From Azospirillum lipoferum 4B (GTDB lineage: Bacteria > Pseudomonadota > Alphaproteobacteria > Azospirillales > Azospirillaceae): a stretch of 64,000 nucleotides of DNA. A program made the translations under genes and the position numbers. The stretch covers positions 1-64,000 of the forward strand of contig NC_016588.1 of NCBI RefSeq assembly GCF_000283655.1, read 5' to 3'. This document shows, one piece after another, positions 27,861 through 36,158 of the stretch. Positions within the stretch are counted from its first letter, which is position 1; each line of letters opens with the position of its first letter. Under the pieces are notes generated by a model. That model had not been told where the DNA came from and ran no database searches. It saw nothing but the letters and a program-made list of their open reading frames with translations.

Positions 27861-30401
27861 ATGAAAGAGAGCCGCATGTTTATCCATTTCGACCTGCCCC
27901 GTGCCGCCGGGGATTCGCTGATGGACTGTGTCGAGCGCGTCTATGGCGCGTCGCGGGTGCTGCATCTTGGACGCGGGCTTCGCTTCGATATGTCGTACGA
28001 AGCCCTGCTCAGCAAAACACCTGACGAACTTGAACTGATAAAGAACCACTACGGATGCGCAGTGACGAAGCATGCCTTCGCTCTGCACAAGATAATAGGG
28101 GTTCCGTATGTTGGTTTCGTTCGCAATCCGTTTGACTGGTATATTTCTTCATATTATTGGGCAAAAAAGAACAGCCTGGGGAACCCGTCTGAATTTTATG
28201 GATATATGATCGACAAGCATAATATGTCATTGGAGTATTTTGTTCACTGGCTTCATGACATAGGCCACGACAACAATCAGACCAAGAATATTTTCTACCT
28301 TTCAAAAAGCTATGCCAGCGTCCTGCCTCCGGATCCGGCGGACATCACTCTCGATGAGGCGAATTTCGCCCAGACCATCGAACTGACCGAGACCGCGTTT
28401 GCGGTTCTTGCGCCGACCGATCTGTTCGGTCGGGCGCTCTATGTCATGGGCATGCTGTTCGACTGGCCGGACCTGCCGCTGTGGCGGCTGCGCTCTTCCT
28501 CCAACTGGCGCGCCTCGGCGTCGATCCCCTACACGCTCGAGGACTTCGTGCGCGAGCGCAGCCCCTATGACTGGAACCTGTTCGCCACCGTGCGGAAGGG
28601 ATTCGAACAGCGTTATGCCGATGTTCTGGCGGCCCGCGCCGCCGAGATCGCGGACTACGACGCCTGCTCGCGGAATCCCGCGTGGCAGGACGCGATGCCG
28701 TTTCATGTCCGCGACCTTCCGGAACCTCTCCTGCAGGGCGTCCGCCTTCAGGCACCGCCGCCGCCCCGTGACCCGGTCGCCATCCCCGGCGCCCTGCGGG
28801 GGAACTGCATACCAGGGCTCAACCTGTATCTTCACGGCGTGGTCCATGGGCATTTCCTGCTGTCGCCCCGCCCGGACAGTCCGCCCTTCCTGGCCGTACC
28901 GCTGATCAGCCTGATCGACCGGATGGCCGCCCCGGAGCAGCTCTGGCCATTCTACGGCCCGGGCGTCCTGTTCGACCGGTCGCTGGACGGGCTCCGGCAA
29001 CGGCTCGAGGCGGGAGAGGTCCCGAGCCTGGTGGAGAGCCAGGGGGATCTCCAGATCTGGTTCTACCGGGGCGCGTACCGGTTCCTGGAGTGGACGGCCG
29101 GCACCGACATCGACGTGCTGTACAGCGATCCCGAGGGGGCGCTGAACGGCTCCCTCCATGCCACGGACTGGCCGACGGCCCGCCAGTTCTTCACGCTGTT
29201 CACCGATCCGTTCCAGCGGCAGCGGATCGACGGGTTCGGCATCGTCGAAGGGGTGGAGGGTGAGCCCTGGAGGGCCGAACCGACGGCCGGCGGACCGGCG
29301 GTCACCGCCCCGTCCCTGCTGCGGCTGCTCGAAGCGCTGCAGAGCAGCGGGCGCCTTTCCCTGCGGTCACCGCCGCCGTTCCTGATCGACAGCCTGACCG
29401 ACTACAATCTGGTCAAGTACCAGGGTCGGAACTATGGCGCGCACCAGGGGGGCGGGGATCTGGAAGACCTGCTGGCGGAGCCGGGGGAAAACCTCATCGA
29501 GGCTGCGACGCTGAAGGATGTCCGCCGGGCGATCATCGACCGCTGGCTCTCTCACCGGTCGCCGGATCCCCACCTGATCGAAACCTTGGGCGTGACCAAC
29601 ATCGTCCTGTTCCGGGACCGCTTCGTCGCGTTGCCGCAAGCCCTCGGACCCGTCGATCTGTCCGATCCCGCGACGTTCCACCTCCCCGGCGTGATCGTCA
29701 GCCGCAGCCGGACGCGCCTGCGGCATCTGGTCGCAACGGAAGCCGCCGGCCAGGGGGGGGACACGCAGGCGGGGACCGCGCCGGAATCGGGCGGCCGTCC
29801 GGCGCCCTTGCTGCCGGACGCGTCCGGAAAGGGGCGGCTGTTCTGGCTGACCGGTTTGTCCGGGGCCGGCAAGACGACGGTCGCCCTGCGCGTGTGTGCG
29901 CGGTTGCGGGCAGCCGGGCTGCCGGCGGTGCTGCTCGACGGCGACCGCTTGCGCGCCGCCATCGCCCCCGATGCCGGTCACAGCCCTGACCAGCGCCGCC
30001 AGTTGGCCCTTTCCTACGCCCGCCTGTGCCGGGAACTGACGGAGCAGGGCCTGGTCGTCGTCATCGCCACCATTTCAATGTTTCATGCAGTCCGCCAATG
30101 GAATCGCGAAAACATAGAAGGTTATCGCGAAATATATTTGCGCGTTCCGCTTGAACACCGCGCTGGTCGTGACCCGAAGGGCTTGTACCGCAACGCTGCT
30201 GTGGATATGGTCGGAATGGATACCTCCATTGAGGAGCCGGATCACCCCGATCTCGTAATTGACAATTACGGCACGATGACACCGGACGGCGCGGCCGACC
30301 TGATCTGGGACCGATTGATTGCGTCCGATGCCGCTCTGATCGGCTTATCGACTGCAGTCCCCAAAGACGGGGACTATAAAGAACCCCATACATCACAATA
30401 G
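27861..30401 (+). CDS. Fusion: sulfotransferase-like domain plus APS-kinase-like domain
   Basis: An 846-aa protein. The N-terminal ~280 residues resemble a sulfotransferase, with the 3'-phosphate-binding-like FVRNPFDWYISSYYW at residues 86-100. The middle is unassigned. Two SLGPVDL-type modules lie near 515-558 and 579-624. From ~660 a kinase domain has Walker A GLSGAGKTT, DGDRLR, ATISMFHAVRQWNREN and RDPKGLYRNA. That last pattern is the APS-kinase fold, but the Cys/Phe-rich assimilatory consensus is absent, and it looks more like the APS-kinase homologue of the C. jejuni MeOPN locus (Cj1415, a cytidine diphosphoramidate kinase). With the genes at 31197-35023 it would complete that pathway. 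GC content drops within 28000-28320 and 30070-30400. Start chosen for GGAG upstream of ATG 27861. Confidence 0.8.
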   Translation: MKESRMFIHFDLPRAAGDSLMDCVERVYGASRVLHLGRGLRFDMSYEALLSKTPDELELIKNHYGCAVTKHAFALHKIIGVPYVGFVRNPFDWYISSYYWAKKNSLGNPSEFYGYMIDKHNMSLEYFVHWLHDIGHDNNQTKNIFYLSKSYASVLPPDPADITLDEANFAQTIELTETAFAVLAPTDLFGRALYVMGMLFDWPDLPLWRLRSSSNWRASASIPYTLEDFVRERSPYDWNLFATVRKGFEQRYADVLAARAAEIADYDACSRNPAWQDAMPFHVRDLPEPLLQGVRLQAPPPPRDPVAIPGALRGNCIPGLNLYLHGVVHGHFLLSPRPDSPPFLAVPLISLIDRMAAPEQLWPFYGPGVLFDRSLDGLRQRLEAGEVPSLVESQGDLQIWFYRGAYRFLEWTAGTDIDVLYSDPEGALNGSLHATDWPTARQFFTLFTDPFQRQRIDGFGIVEGVEGEPWRAEPTAGGPAVTAPSLLRLLEALQSSGRLSLRSPPPFLIDSLTDYNLVKYQGRNYGAHQGGGDLEDLLAEPGENLIEAATLKDVRRAIIDRWLSHRSPDPHLIETLGVTNIVLFRDRFVALPQALGPVDLSDPATFHLPGVIVSRSRTRLRHLVATEAAGQGGDTQAGTAPESGGRPAPLLPDASGKGRLFWLTGLSGAGKTTVALRVCARLRAAGLPAVLLDGDRLRAAIAPDAGHSPDQRRQLALSYARLCRELTEQGLVVVIATISMFHAVRQWNRENIEGYREIYLRVPLEHRAGRDPKGLYRNAAVDMVGMDTSIEEPDHPDLVIDNYGTMTPDGAADLIWDRLIASDAALIGLSTAVPKDGDYKEPHTSQ

Positions 30402-30420
30402 AATAGGGACTTTGAAGCAT

Positions 30421-31188
30421 ATGCGCGGTCATGGTGATTTCACCGGGTTGGCAGAGAATTACTCGAAATACCGCCCGACTTATTCAGCGACGGTCAGGGA
30501 TGCGCTGATCGGCATGCTGCCGAAGCCGGCCGGGGAGATCGAGGCAGCCGACATCGGCGCCGGCACCGGCATCTGGACCCGCCTCGTGGCCGAGCGGGTC
30601 CGCCATGTCACGGCGGTCGAGCCCAACGACGACATGCGCCGGCTCGGCATCGCCGATTCCGCCGGTCACCGGATCGAATACCGTGTCGGCTCCGGCGAGC
30701 AGACCGGCCTTGCCGATGCCTCGGTGGACATGGTCAGCATGGCGTCGTCCTTCCACTGGGTCGATTTCGAGCGCGGCCTGGCCGAGTTCCACCGCATCCT
30801 GCGTCCGGAAGGCCGCTTCGTCGCGCTGTGGAACCCGCGACTGATCGATGCCAATCCCCTGCTGGTCGAGATCGAGGCGGAGATCACCCGGCTGGCTCCG
30901 GAAGTCAAGCGGGTGTCGTCCGGCAATTCCGGCATCACCGAGACCCTGACCGAGCGGCTGTGGGCCAGCCGGCAGTTCGACGACGTGGTTTATCTGGAGG
31001 GCCGCCATTCCATCGACCAGACCCCCGAACAGTATCTGGGCGTCTGGAATTCGGTGAACGACGTGCGCCACCAGCTCGGCCCCGATCGCTGGACTGCCTT
31101 CATGGCCTTCGTCGAGGCGCGGATCGCCGGCCTTGACGTGATCACCACGACCTATCGCACCCGTGCCTGGTCTGCACGCCGTCGGTGA
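30421..31188 (+). CDS. Class I SAM-dependent methyltransferase
   Basis: A 255-aa methyltransferase with AADIGAGTGIWTRLVAER (SAM motif near residue 43), VTAVEPNDDM, MVSMASSFHWVDFERGL and ILRPEGRFVALWNPR, the Methyltransf_11/UbiE-like pattern. It lies between the kinase/sulfotransferase fusion and the glutamine-kinase-like gene. C. jejuni carries two methyltransferases (Cj1419, Cj1420) in the equivalent place, proposed to act on the phosphoramidate. By position, this is the best candidate for O-methylation of a phosphoramidate group; that is inference. ATG 30421 is preferred over a TTG three codons earlier because AGGGA is correctly spaced. Confidence 0.85.
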   Translation: MRGHGDFTGLAENYSKYRPTYSATVRDALIGMLPKPAGEIEAADIGAGTGIWTRLVAERVRHVTAVEPNDDMRRLGIADSAGHRIEYRVGSGEQTGLADASVDMVSMASSFHWVDFERGLAEFHRILRPEGRFVALWNPRLIDANPLLVEIEAEITRLAPEVKRVSSGNSGITETLTERLWASRQFDDVVYLEGRHSIDQTPEQYLGVWNSVNDVRHQLGPDRWTAFMAFVEARIAGLDVITTTYRTRAWSARRR

Positions 31189-31196
31189 GACTGCCC

Positions 31197-33551
31197 ATGG
31201 ACACCTCCGCCTTACCGCTCCGGATCGCCTTCGGCAGCAAAGCCGAAACCCTGGAGCGCCTCGCGCCGCATCTGAGGACGGCGCGCGTCCTCGATCTGGT
31301 TCGCTTCCGGGCCGTCGATTGGAACGCGGGCGGCATGGAGGCGATCCTCGACCGGATCGCCGCCACGCCGTGGGGCAGGCGGGGGCCTCTGATCGTCCGC
31401 TCCTCCGCGGCGGCGGAGGACCGGGAGGGGCAGTCCCTGGCCGGGCATTTCGTGTCGATCGGCAACGTCGATCCGGCCGGGCTGCCGGCCGCCGTCGCCG
31501 AGGTGGCGGCCTCCTTCGGGGACGAGCCGGTACCGGCCGACCAGATCTTCGTCCAGCCCATGCTGACGGCCGCCATGAGCGGCGTCGCCTTCACCCGGGA
31601 TCCCAACACCGGCGCCCCCTATCTGATCGTCAATTACGAGGAGGGCGGCGACACCGCCGCGGTCACCGGCGGCCACGCCGCCGAATTGAAGACCTTCGTC
31701 TACTGGAAGGGCGCCACGGTGCCGTGCCCGCCCCCCCTCGACCGGGTGGTGGCGCTCGCCGGCGAATTGGAAGGGCTGCTCGGAGAGGAAAGTCTCGACA
31801 TCGAGTTCGCCTTCTCGCCGACAGGCGAGCTGTACCTGTTCCAGGTGCGGCCGCTGTCCGCCGCCGCCGGAACGGCCGTCGGCACCGACGAGCACCGGCC
31901 GCTGCTGGAAGCCATCGCCCAGAAGATCGCCCAGGCCAATCGGCCGCACCCCTACCTGCGCGGCCGCCGCACCCTGTACGGCGTCATGCCCGACTGGAAC
32001 CCGGCCGAAATCATCGGCATCCGGCCGCGGCCGCTGGCGCTGTCGCTGTACCGGCAGCTGGTGACCGACAGCGTCTGGGCCTACCAGCGCCACAATTACG
32101 GCTACCGGAACCTGCGCAGCTTTCCGCTGATGCGGTCCTTCCATGGGTTGCCGTACATCGACGTCCGCCTCAGCTTCAATTCCTTCATTCCGGGCGACGT
32201 GCCTGACACGCTCGCCGACCGTCTGGTGGACTGCTACATCGACCAGCTCGCGGCGGCACCGGTGCTCCACGACAAGGTCGAGTTCGAGATCGTCTTTTCC
32301 TGCTACACCTTCGACCTCGACACCCGTCTGCAACGTCTGCGCGGCTTCGGCTTCTCGGAGCGCGATCTCGAGGAATTGACCCACAGCCTGCGCCGGCTGA
32401 CCAACCGGGTCATTCACCGTGAAACCGGCTTGTGGCGCAACGACAGCAAGAAGATCGGGATCCTGGAGGAGCGGCAGCGGACCATCCGCAGCACCGACAT
32501 GGACATCGTCAGCCGCATCTATTGGCTGATGGAGGATTGCAAGCGCTACGGCACCCTGCCTTTCGCCGGTTTGGCCCGCGCCGGCTTCATCGCCGTCCAG
32601 ATGCTGAAATCGCTGGTGGCGGTCGGCGCGATCGAGCCGCAGCAGTACGATGCCTTCATGACCAGCCTGGAGACCGTCAGCGGCCGCATGACGCGCGACC
32701 TGCGCGCCCTGTCCCGCTCGGAATTCCTGGAGAAGTACGGGCACCTGCGCCCCGGGACCTACGATATCCTGTCGCCGCGCTACGACGAGGATCCGGAACG
32801 CTACCTCGGTGCCGAGCATGGGGCCGGTCAGCATGACGAGGGCGCGGTGCCGACCTTCGCCCTGTCTCTGCCCCAGATGCGCCGGATCGACGCCCTCCTG
32901 AACCAGCACTCCCTGGAAATGGACGTGGTCAGCCTGTTCGACTTCTTCCAGGCCGGCATCCAGGGCCGCGAGCATTCGAAATTCGTCTTCACCCGTTCGC
33001 TGAGCGAGGTGCTGTCGCTGCTGACCCGCCTGGGCGACCGCTATGGACTGTCGCCGGACGACATGTCCTACTTCGACGCCTCTCTTATCGACGATCTCTA
33101 CGCGTCGAGTTGCGACATCGAGGCGACGCTGCGCCACAGCATCAGCCAGGGCCGCGCCCGCTATGCGGAAACCCAGCGCATCGTGCTGCCGCCGCTGATC
33201 AGCCAGCCCGAGGAGGTCTGGGCTTTCCACATTCCTCCAACCGAACCCAACTTCATCACCCAGCGGACGGTGGAGGGGCCCGTGCGGTCCCACAAGGCGC
33301 CGGCGTCGGAGCTGAAGGGGGCGGTGGTGGTAATCCCCAGCGCCGATCCGGGCTTCGACTGGATCTTCTCCCACGGCATCGGCGGCTTCATCACCGCCTA
33401 TGGCGGGGTAAATTCCCACATGGCCATCCGCGCCGGCGAACTGAACCTTCCTGCGGTGATCGGAGCCGGGGAGACGCTGTTCAACCAGTGGAAGGACAAC
33501 CGTCGCCTGCGCATCGACTGCGCATCCCGCCGGGTGGATGTCCTGCAATGA
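31197..33551 (+). CDS. PEP synthase-like enzyme; candidate L-glutamine kinase
   Basis: A 784-aa protein of the PEP synthase/pyruvate phosphate dikinase superfamily. The N-terminal ATP-grasp part has GPLIVRSSAAAEDREGQSLA, GVAFTRDPNTGAPYL and LDIEFAFSPTGELYLFQVRP. The C-terminal swivelling domain has GGVNSHMAIRAGELNLPAVIG with the phosphorylatable His near residue 741. The pyruvate-binding barrel of true PEP synthase is missing, replaced by a helical middle. That architecture and size fit Cj1418, which phosphorylates the amide nitrogen of glutamine with ATP. Neighbours match Cj1417 and Cj1416. A rifampicin phosphotransferase-like role is the main alternative. ATG 31197 or GTG 31185 (overlapping the previous stop) may be used. 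Confidence 0.85.
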   Translation: MDTSALPLRIAFGSKAETLERLAPHLRTARVLDLVRFRAVDWNAGGMEAILDRIAATPWGRRGPLIVRSSAAAEDREGQSLAGHFVSIGNVDPAGLPAAVAEVAASFGDEPVPADQIFVQPMLTAAMSGVAFTRDPNTGAPYLIVNYEEGGDTAAVTGGHAAELKTFVYWKGATVPCPPPLDRVVALAGELEGLLGEESLDIEFAFSPTGELYLFQVRPLSAAAGTAVGTDEHRPLLEAIAQKIAQANRPHPYLRGRRTLYGVMPDWNPAEIIGIRPRPLALSLYRQLVTDSVWAYQRHNYGYRNLRSFPLMRSFHGLPYIDVRLSFNSFIPGDVPDTLADRLVDCYIDQLAAAPVLHDKVEFEIVFSCYTFDLDTRLQRLRGFGFSERDLEELTHSLRRLTNRVIHRETGLWRNDSKKIGILEERQRTIRSTDMDIVSRIYWLMEDCKRYGTLPFAGLARAGFIAVQMLKSLVAVGAIEPQQYDAFMTSLETVSGRMTRDLRALSRSEFLEKYGHLRPGTYDILSPRYDEDPERYLGAEHGAGQHDEGAVPTFALSLPQMRRIDALLNQHSLEMDVVSLFDFFQAGIQGREHSKFVFTRSLSEVLSLLTRLGDRYGLSPDDMSYFDASLIDDLYASSCDIEATLRHSISQGRARYAETQRIVLPPLISQPEEVWAFHIPPTEPNFITQRTVEGPVRSHKAPASELKGAVVVIPSADPGFDWIFSHGIGGFITAYGGVNSHMAIRAGELNLPAVIGAGETLFNQWKDNRRLRIDCASRRVDVLQ

Positions 33552-34186
33552 CGACGGTCCGGCCCGTGGCCGCGCGCCTGATCGCCGTCAGTCAGCGGGT
33601 GGACGTGATCGCCGGCCGCAATGAGCGGCGCGACTCCCTGGATCAGCGGTGGACCGGCTTCCTGGACGCCTGCGGCCTGCTGCCCGTGGCGATGCCCAAC
33701 ACGGCGTCGCCCGCTCTTGCGGCGGCCTGGCTGGAGGAGGTGGCTCCCGCCGGCATCCTGTTGACCGGCGGCAACGATCTGGCGGCCTATGGCGGCGACG
33801 CCCCCGAACGCGACGCCGTGGAAGCCCTGCTGATCGAGCACGCGGTCACCCGGCGCATCCCGCTGATGGCCGTCTGCCGGGGCCTGCAGATGCTGATGCA
33901 CCATTTCGGCGCCGGGCTGGAACGGGTGACGGGCCATGCCGGCACCGATCATCCGGTCGTCCTGGACGACGGCGCGACGGACACCGTGAATTCCTATCAC
34001 AACTGGAGCTTCACGAGCGTTCCGCCCGGTTTCACCGCCTGGGCGACCGCGCCCGACGGCGTGGTCGAGGCGGTCCGCCACGACACGCTGCCACTGTTCG
34101 GCATGCTCTGGCATCCCGAACGCAATGCCCCCTACCGCGCCGTGGACCTCGATCTGGTCCGCCGTCATTTCGGGGGTGATCGGTAA
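33548..34186 (+). CDS. Class I glutamine amidotransferase-like gamma-glutamyl hydrolase; candidate gamma-glutamyl-CDP-amidate hydrolase
   Basis: A 212-aa protein of the peptidase C26/PuuD-like group. The nucleophile is Cys110 in MAVCRGLQML, with the His189 and Glu191 of the triad in MLWHPERNAPY. ILLTGGNDLAAYGG forms the oxyanion region. It overlaps the kinase gene by ATGA, showing tight coupling. In C. jejuni the homologous Cj1417 releases glutamate from CDP-glutamine to give cytidine diphosphoramidate; the same role here follows from its place between the glutamine-kinase-like and nucleotidyltransferase genes. Without the context it would be annotated as a gamma-glutamyl-GABA hydrolase. Confidence 0.86.
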   Translation: MTTVRPVAARLIAVSQRVDVIAGRNERRDSLDQRWTGFLDACGLLPVAMPNTASPALAAAWLEEVAPAGILLTGGNDLAAYGGDAPERDAVEALLIEHAVTRRIPLMAVCRGLQMLMHHFGAGLERVTGHAGTDHPVVLDDGATDTVNSYHNWSFTSVPPGFTAWATAPDGVVEAVRHDTLPLFGMLWHPERNAPYRAVDLDLVRRHFGGDR

Positions 34187-34236
34187 CGGGGTCTTGCTGC
34201 ACCGTCCACGGGTCCGCCGCATCCGCGCCTTCCCGC

Positions 34237-34267
34237 TTTCCCTGAATTTGGTTTTCCCTGAATTTGG
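34237..34267 (+). repeat. Direct repeat upstream of the nucleotidyltransferase gene
   Basis: The 15-base sequence TTTCCCTGAATTTGG occurs twice with a 16-base period (34237-34251 and 34253-34267). The second copy runs into the GGAG ribosome site of the next gene. It is probably a slippage duplication; a regulatory role is possible but unsupported. Confidence 0.8.
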
Positions 34268-34276
34268 AGTGCTTTC

Positions 34277-35023
34277 GTGAAAGCGATCATCCTTGCCGCC
34301 GGGCGTGGCAGCCGCATGAAGGCCATGACCGAGGACCGGCCGAAATGTCTGGTCGAAATCGCCGGGCGCAGCCTGCTGGACTGTCAGCGTGCCGCCCTGA
34401 CCGGTGCCGGCGCCGGCCCGTTGGCCGTGGTGCGTGGCTATCGCGGCGAGGCGTTCGAGGGACGCGGGCTGACCCTGTTCGACAATCCCCGCTGGGCCGA
34501 AACCAACATGGTCATGTCGCTGGTCCAGGCGGCCCCGTGGCTGAGCGCCGAACCGTGCCTCGTCAGCTACGCCGATATCTTCTACCCGGCGGAGACGGTG
34601 CGCCGGCTGATGGCGGCCGAAGGCGACATCGTCATCAGCTACGATCCCGACTGGCTGGCCCTGTGGCAGTCGCGCTTCGCCGATCCACTGGTCGACGCCG
34701 AGAGCTTCCTGCTCGACGCGACCGGCCGGGTCGTCGACATCGGCCGCAAGGTCCAGAGCCTCGACGAGATCCAGGGCCAGTACATGGGCCTGCTGAAATT
34801 CACCCCCGCCGGCTGGGCCCAGGTCACCGGCTATCTCGACGGGCTGGAACCGGCGGCGCGCGACAAGCTGGACATGACCGGCCTGCTGTCGCGGCTGATC
34901 GCCGCCGGCGTGGCCATCCGGGCGGTGCCGAGCGCCCCCGGCTGGGGCGAGGTCGATTCCCAAAGCGATCTCGACCATTACATCGCAGAGGTGGCTGCCG
35001 GGCGCGTCGCGCTGCCGGTCTGA
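34277..35023 (+). CDS. Nucleotidyltransferase (LicC-like); candidate CTP:phosphoglutamine cytidylyltransferase
   Basis: A 248-aa NTP-transferase. The N terminus has ILAAGRGSRM (nucleotide loop, residues 5-14), Lys23 in RPKCLVEIAG, the metal-binding D in LVSYADIFYP, and a C-terminal WGEVDSQSDLDHY motif shared with phosphocholine and phosphosugar cytidylyltransferases. It starts from GTG 34277 after GGAG. In C. jejuni the equivalent Cj1416 couples glutamine phosphate to CTP. The preceding hydrolase and kinase genes make the same reaction likely here. Alternative: a sugar-1-phosphate or phosphocholine cytidylyltransferase. Confidence 0.87.
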   Translation: MKAIILAAGRGSRMKAMTEDRPKCLVEIAGRSLLDCQRAALTGAGAGPLAVVRGYRGEAFEGRGLTLFDNPRWAETNMVMSLVQAAPWLSAEPCLVSYADIFYPAETVRRLMAAEGDIVISYDPDWLALWQSRFADPLVDAESFLLDATGRVVDIGRKVQSLDEIQGQYMGLLKFTPAGWAQVTGYLDGLEPAARDKLDMTGLLSRLIAAGVAIRAVPSAPGWGEVDSQSDLDHYIAEVAAGRVALPV

Positions 35024-35093
35024 GGCCGCTGCACGGACACGGTCCACCGCCCCGCCCCGGAAGCCCCTGCCTCGATCAAGGAACAAGACGGTT

Positions 35094-36158
35094 ATGAGTC
35101 GGCGTTTCATCGACCATGGAGACGGCACCATCACCGATGCCGAGACCGGCCTGATGTGGCGCGCCGATGGCGGCACGCCCGATCTGCCGGGCATGCCGGG
35201 CGGGCGGAAGCCATGGTCCGGTCCCCTCTCCGCGCCGCCCGCCGACCTGCCGACTCTGCGCACCGGCTGCTATGGGCCGCTGCCCGATCTGGACCTCTCC
35301 GGCCGGCCGGTCGGCTATGCGGTGTTCGACTATATCGACGCGCTGAACGCCGCGGCCTTCGCCGGTTACGCGGACTGGCGCCTGCCCAACGTCAACGAAC
35401 TGGCCAGCCTGATGAACGAGGCGGTGCCGCAAAGTCATCTCTGGCTGATGGAGAACGGCTTCCGCAACATCGAAACCCATTGCAACTTCTGGAGCTCGAC
35501 CACCTGCCACGGTCATCCCGAACAGGCGTGGCACGTCCACTTCACCAACAGCGGCAACGTCCACACCAGCTGCAAGGCGTGGTGCGCCCATCATGTGCTG
35601 CCGGTGCGTGGCCTGAACAGCGGCCCGCGCCGCCTTCTTCAGACCGGGCAGACCCTGTGCTACAGCGCCGATCTGGTGCCGCAGCCCCTGCCGGACGGCA
35701 GCGGGCGCGGCCAGGATGGCGACCTGCGCCTGGGCACGCCCCGGCCGGCGGACCGCTTCGAGCTGCGCGACGGCGGGGCGTCCGGCCGGGTGGTGGTCGA
35801 CCGCTTCCTGGGGCTGGCCTGGGCATCGCCGCTGAATCTGGGCATGCCGTGGGACGCCGCCGTGGAGATGGTGCCGCGATGCTATGCCGGGTATGGCGGG
35901 CTGGACGGCTGGCGCCTGCCGGAGCGGGAGGAACTGCGCTCGCTCACCGACTATGGCTGTTCCAACCTGCTGGGCCTGATGCAACAGGCCGGTTTCGAGG
36001 ATGTGCGGAACGTCGATTACTGGACCGGAACACCCTACGCCAACGATCCCGACCGCTACGCATGGTCGTTCGGCCTCGGATGGGGACTTTACGGACGCGA
36101 GCGGGCCGGGTTCCGGGCGGGGGTGTGGCCGGTCTGCCCTTTCCCGCAGCCGGTGTAG
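35094..36158 (+). CDS. DUF1566 (Lcl-like) domain protein, two tandem halves
   Basis: A 354-aa protein made of two divergent repeats of the DUF1566/Lcl C-terminal domain. Each half opens with a DxxTGLMW-like or DRFLGLAW segment, contains WRLPNVNELASL or WRLPEREELRSL, and ends with a WSSTT/YWTGT core and a VLPVRG or VWPVC strand. Related domains occur in surface proteins, including collagen-like adhesins, but no signal peptide is visible here. It has no known role in sugar modification. Its insertion between two genes of the modification block suggests it belongs functionally, perhaps as an acceptor or binding protein. Confidence 0.82.
   Translation: MSRRFIDHGDGTITDAETGLMWRADGGTPDLPGMPGGRKPWSGPLSAPPADLPTLRTGCYGPLPDLDLSGRPVGYAVFDYIDALNAAAFAGYADWRLPNVNELASLMNEAVPQSHLWLMENGFRNIETHCNFWSSTTCHGHPEQAWHVHFTNSGNVHTSCKAWCAHHVLPVRGLNSGPRRLLQTGQTLCYSADLVPQPLPDGSGRGQDGDLRLGTPRPADRFELRDGGASGRVVVDRFLGLAWASPLNLGMPWDAAVEMVPRCYAGYGGLDGWRLPEREELRSLTDYGCSNLLGLMQQAGFEDVRNVDYWTGTPYANDPDRYAWSFGLGWGLYGRERAGFRAGVWPVCPFPQPV

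Noticed and set aside
27861-30401. Ordinary sulfate activation (CysC) plus sulfation
   Set aside because: No ATP sulfurylase or other cys genes are near, kinase motifs diverge from CysC, and the neighbouring genes match phosphoramidate synthesis; kept as an alternative, not excluded.
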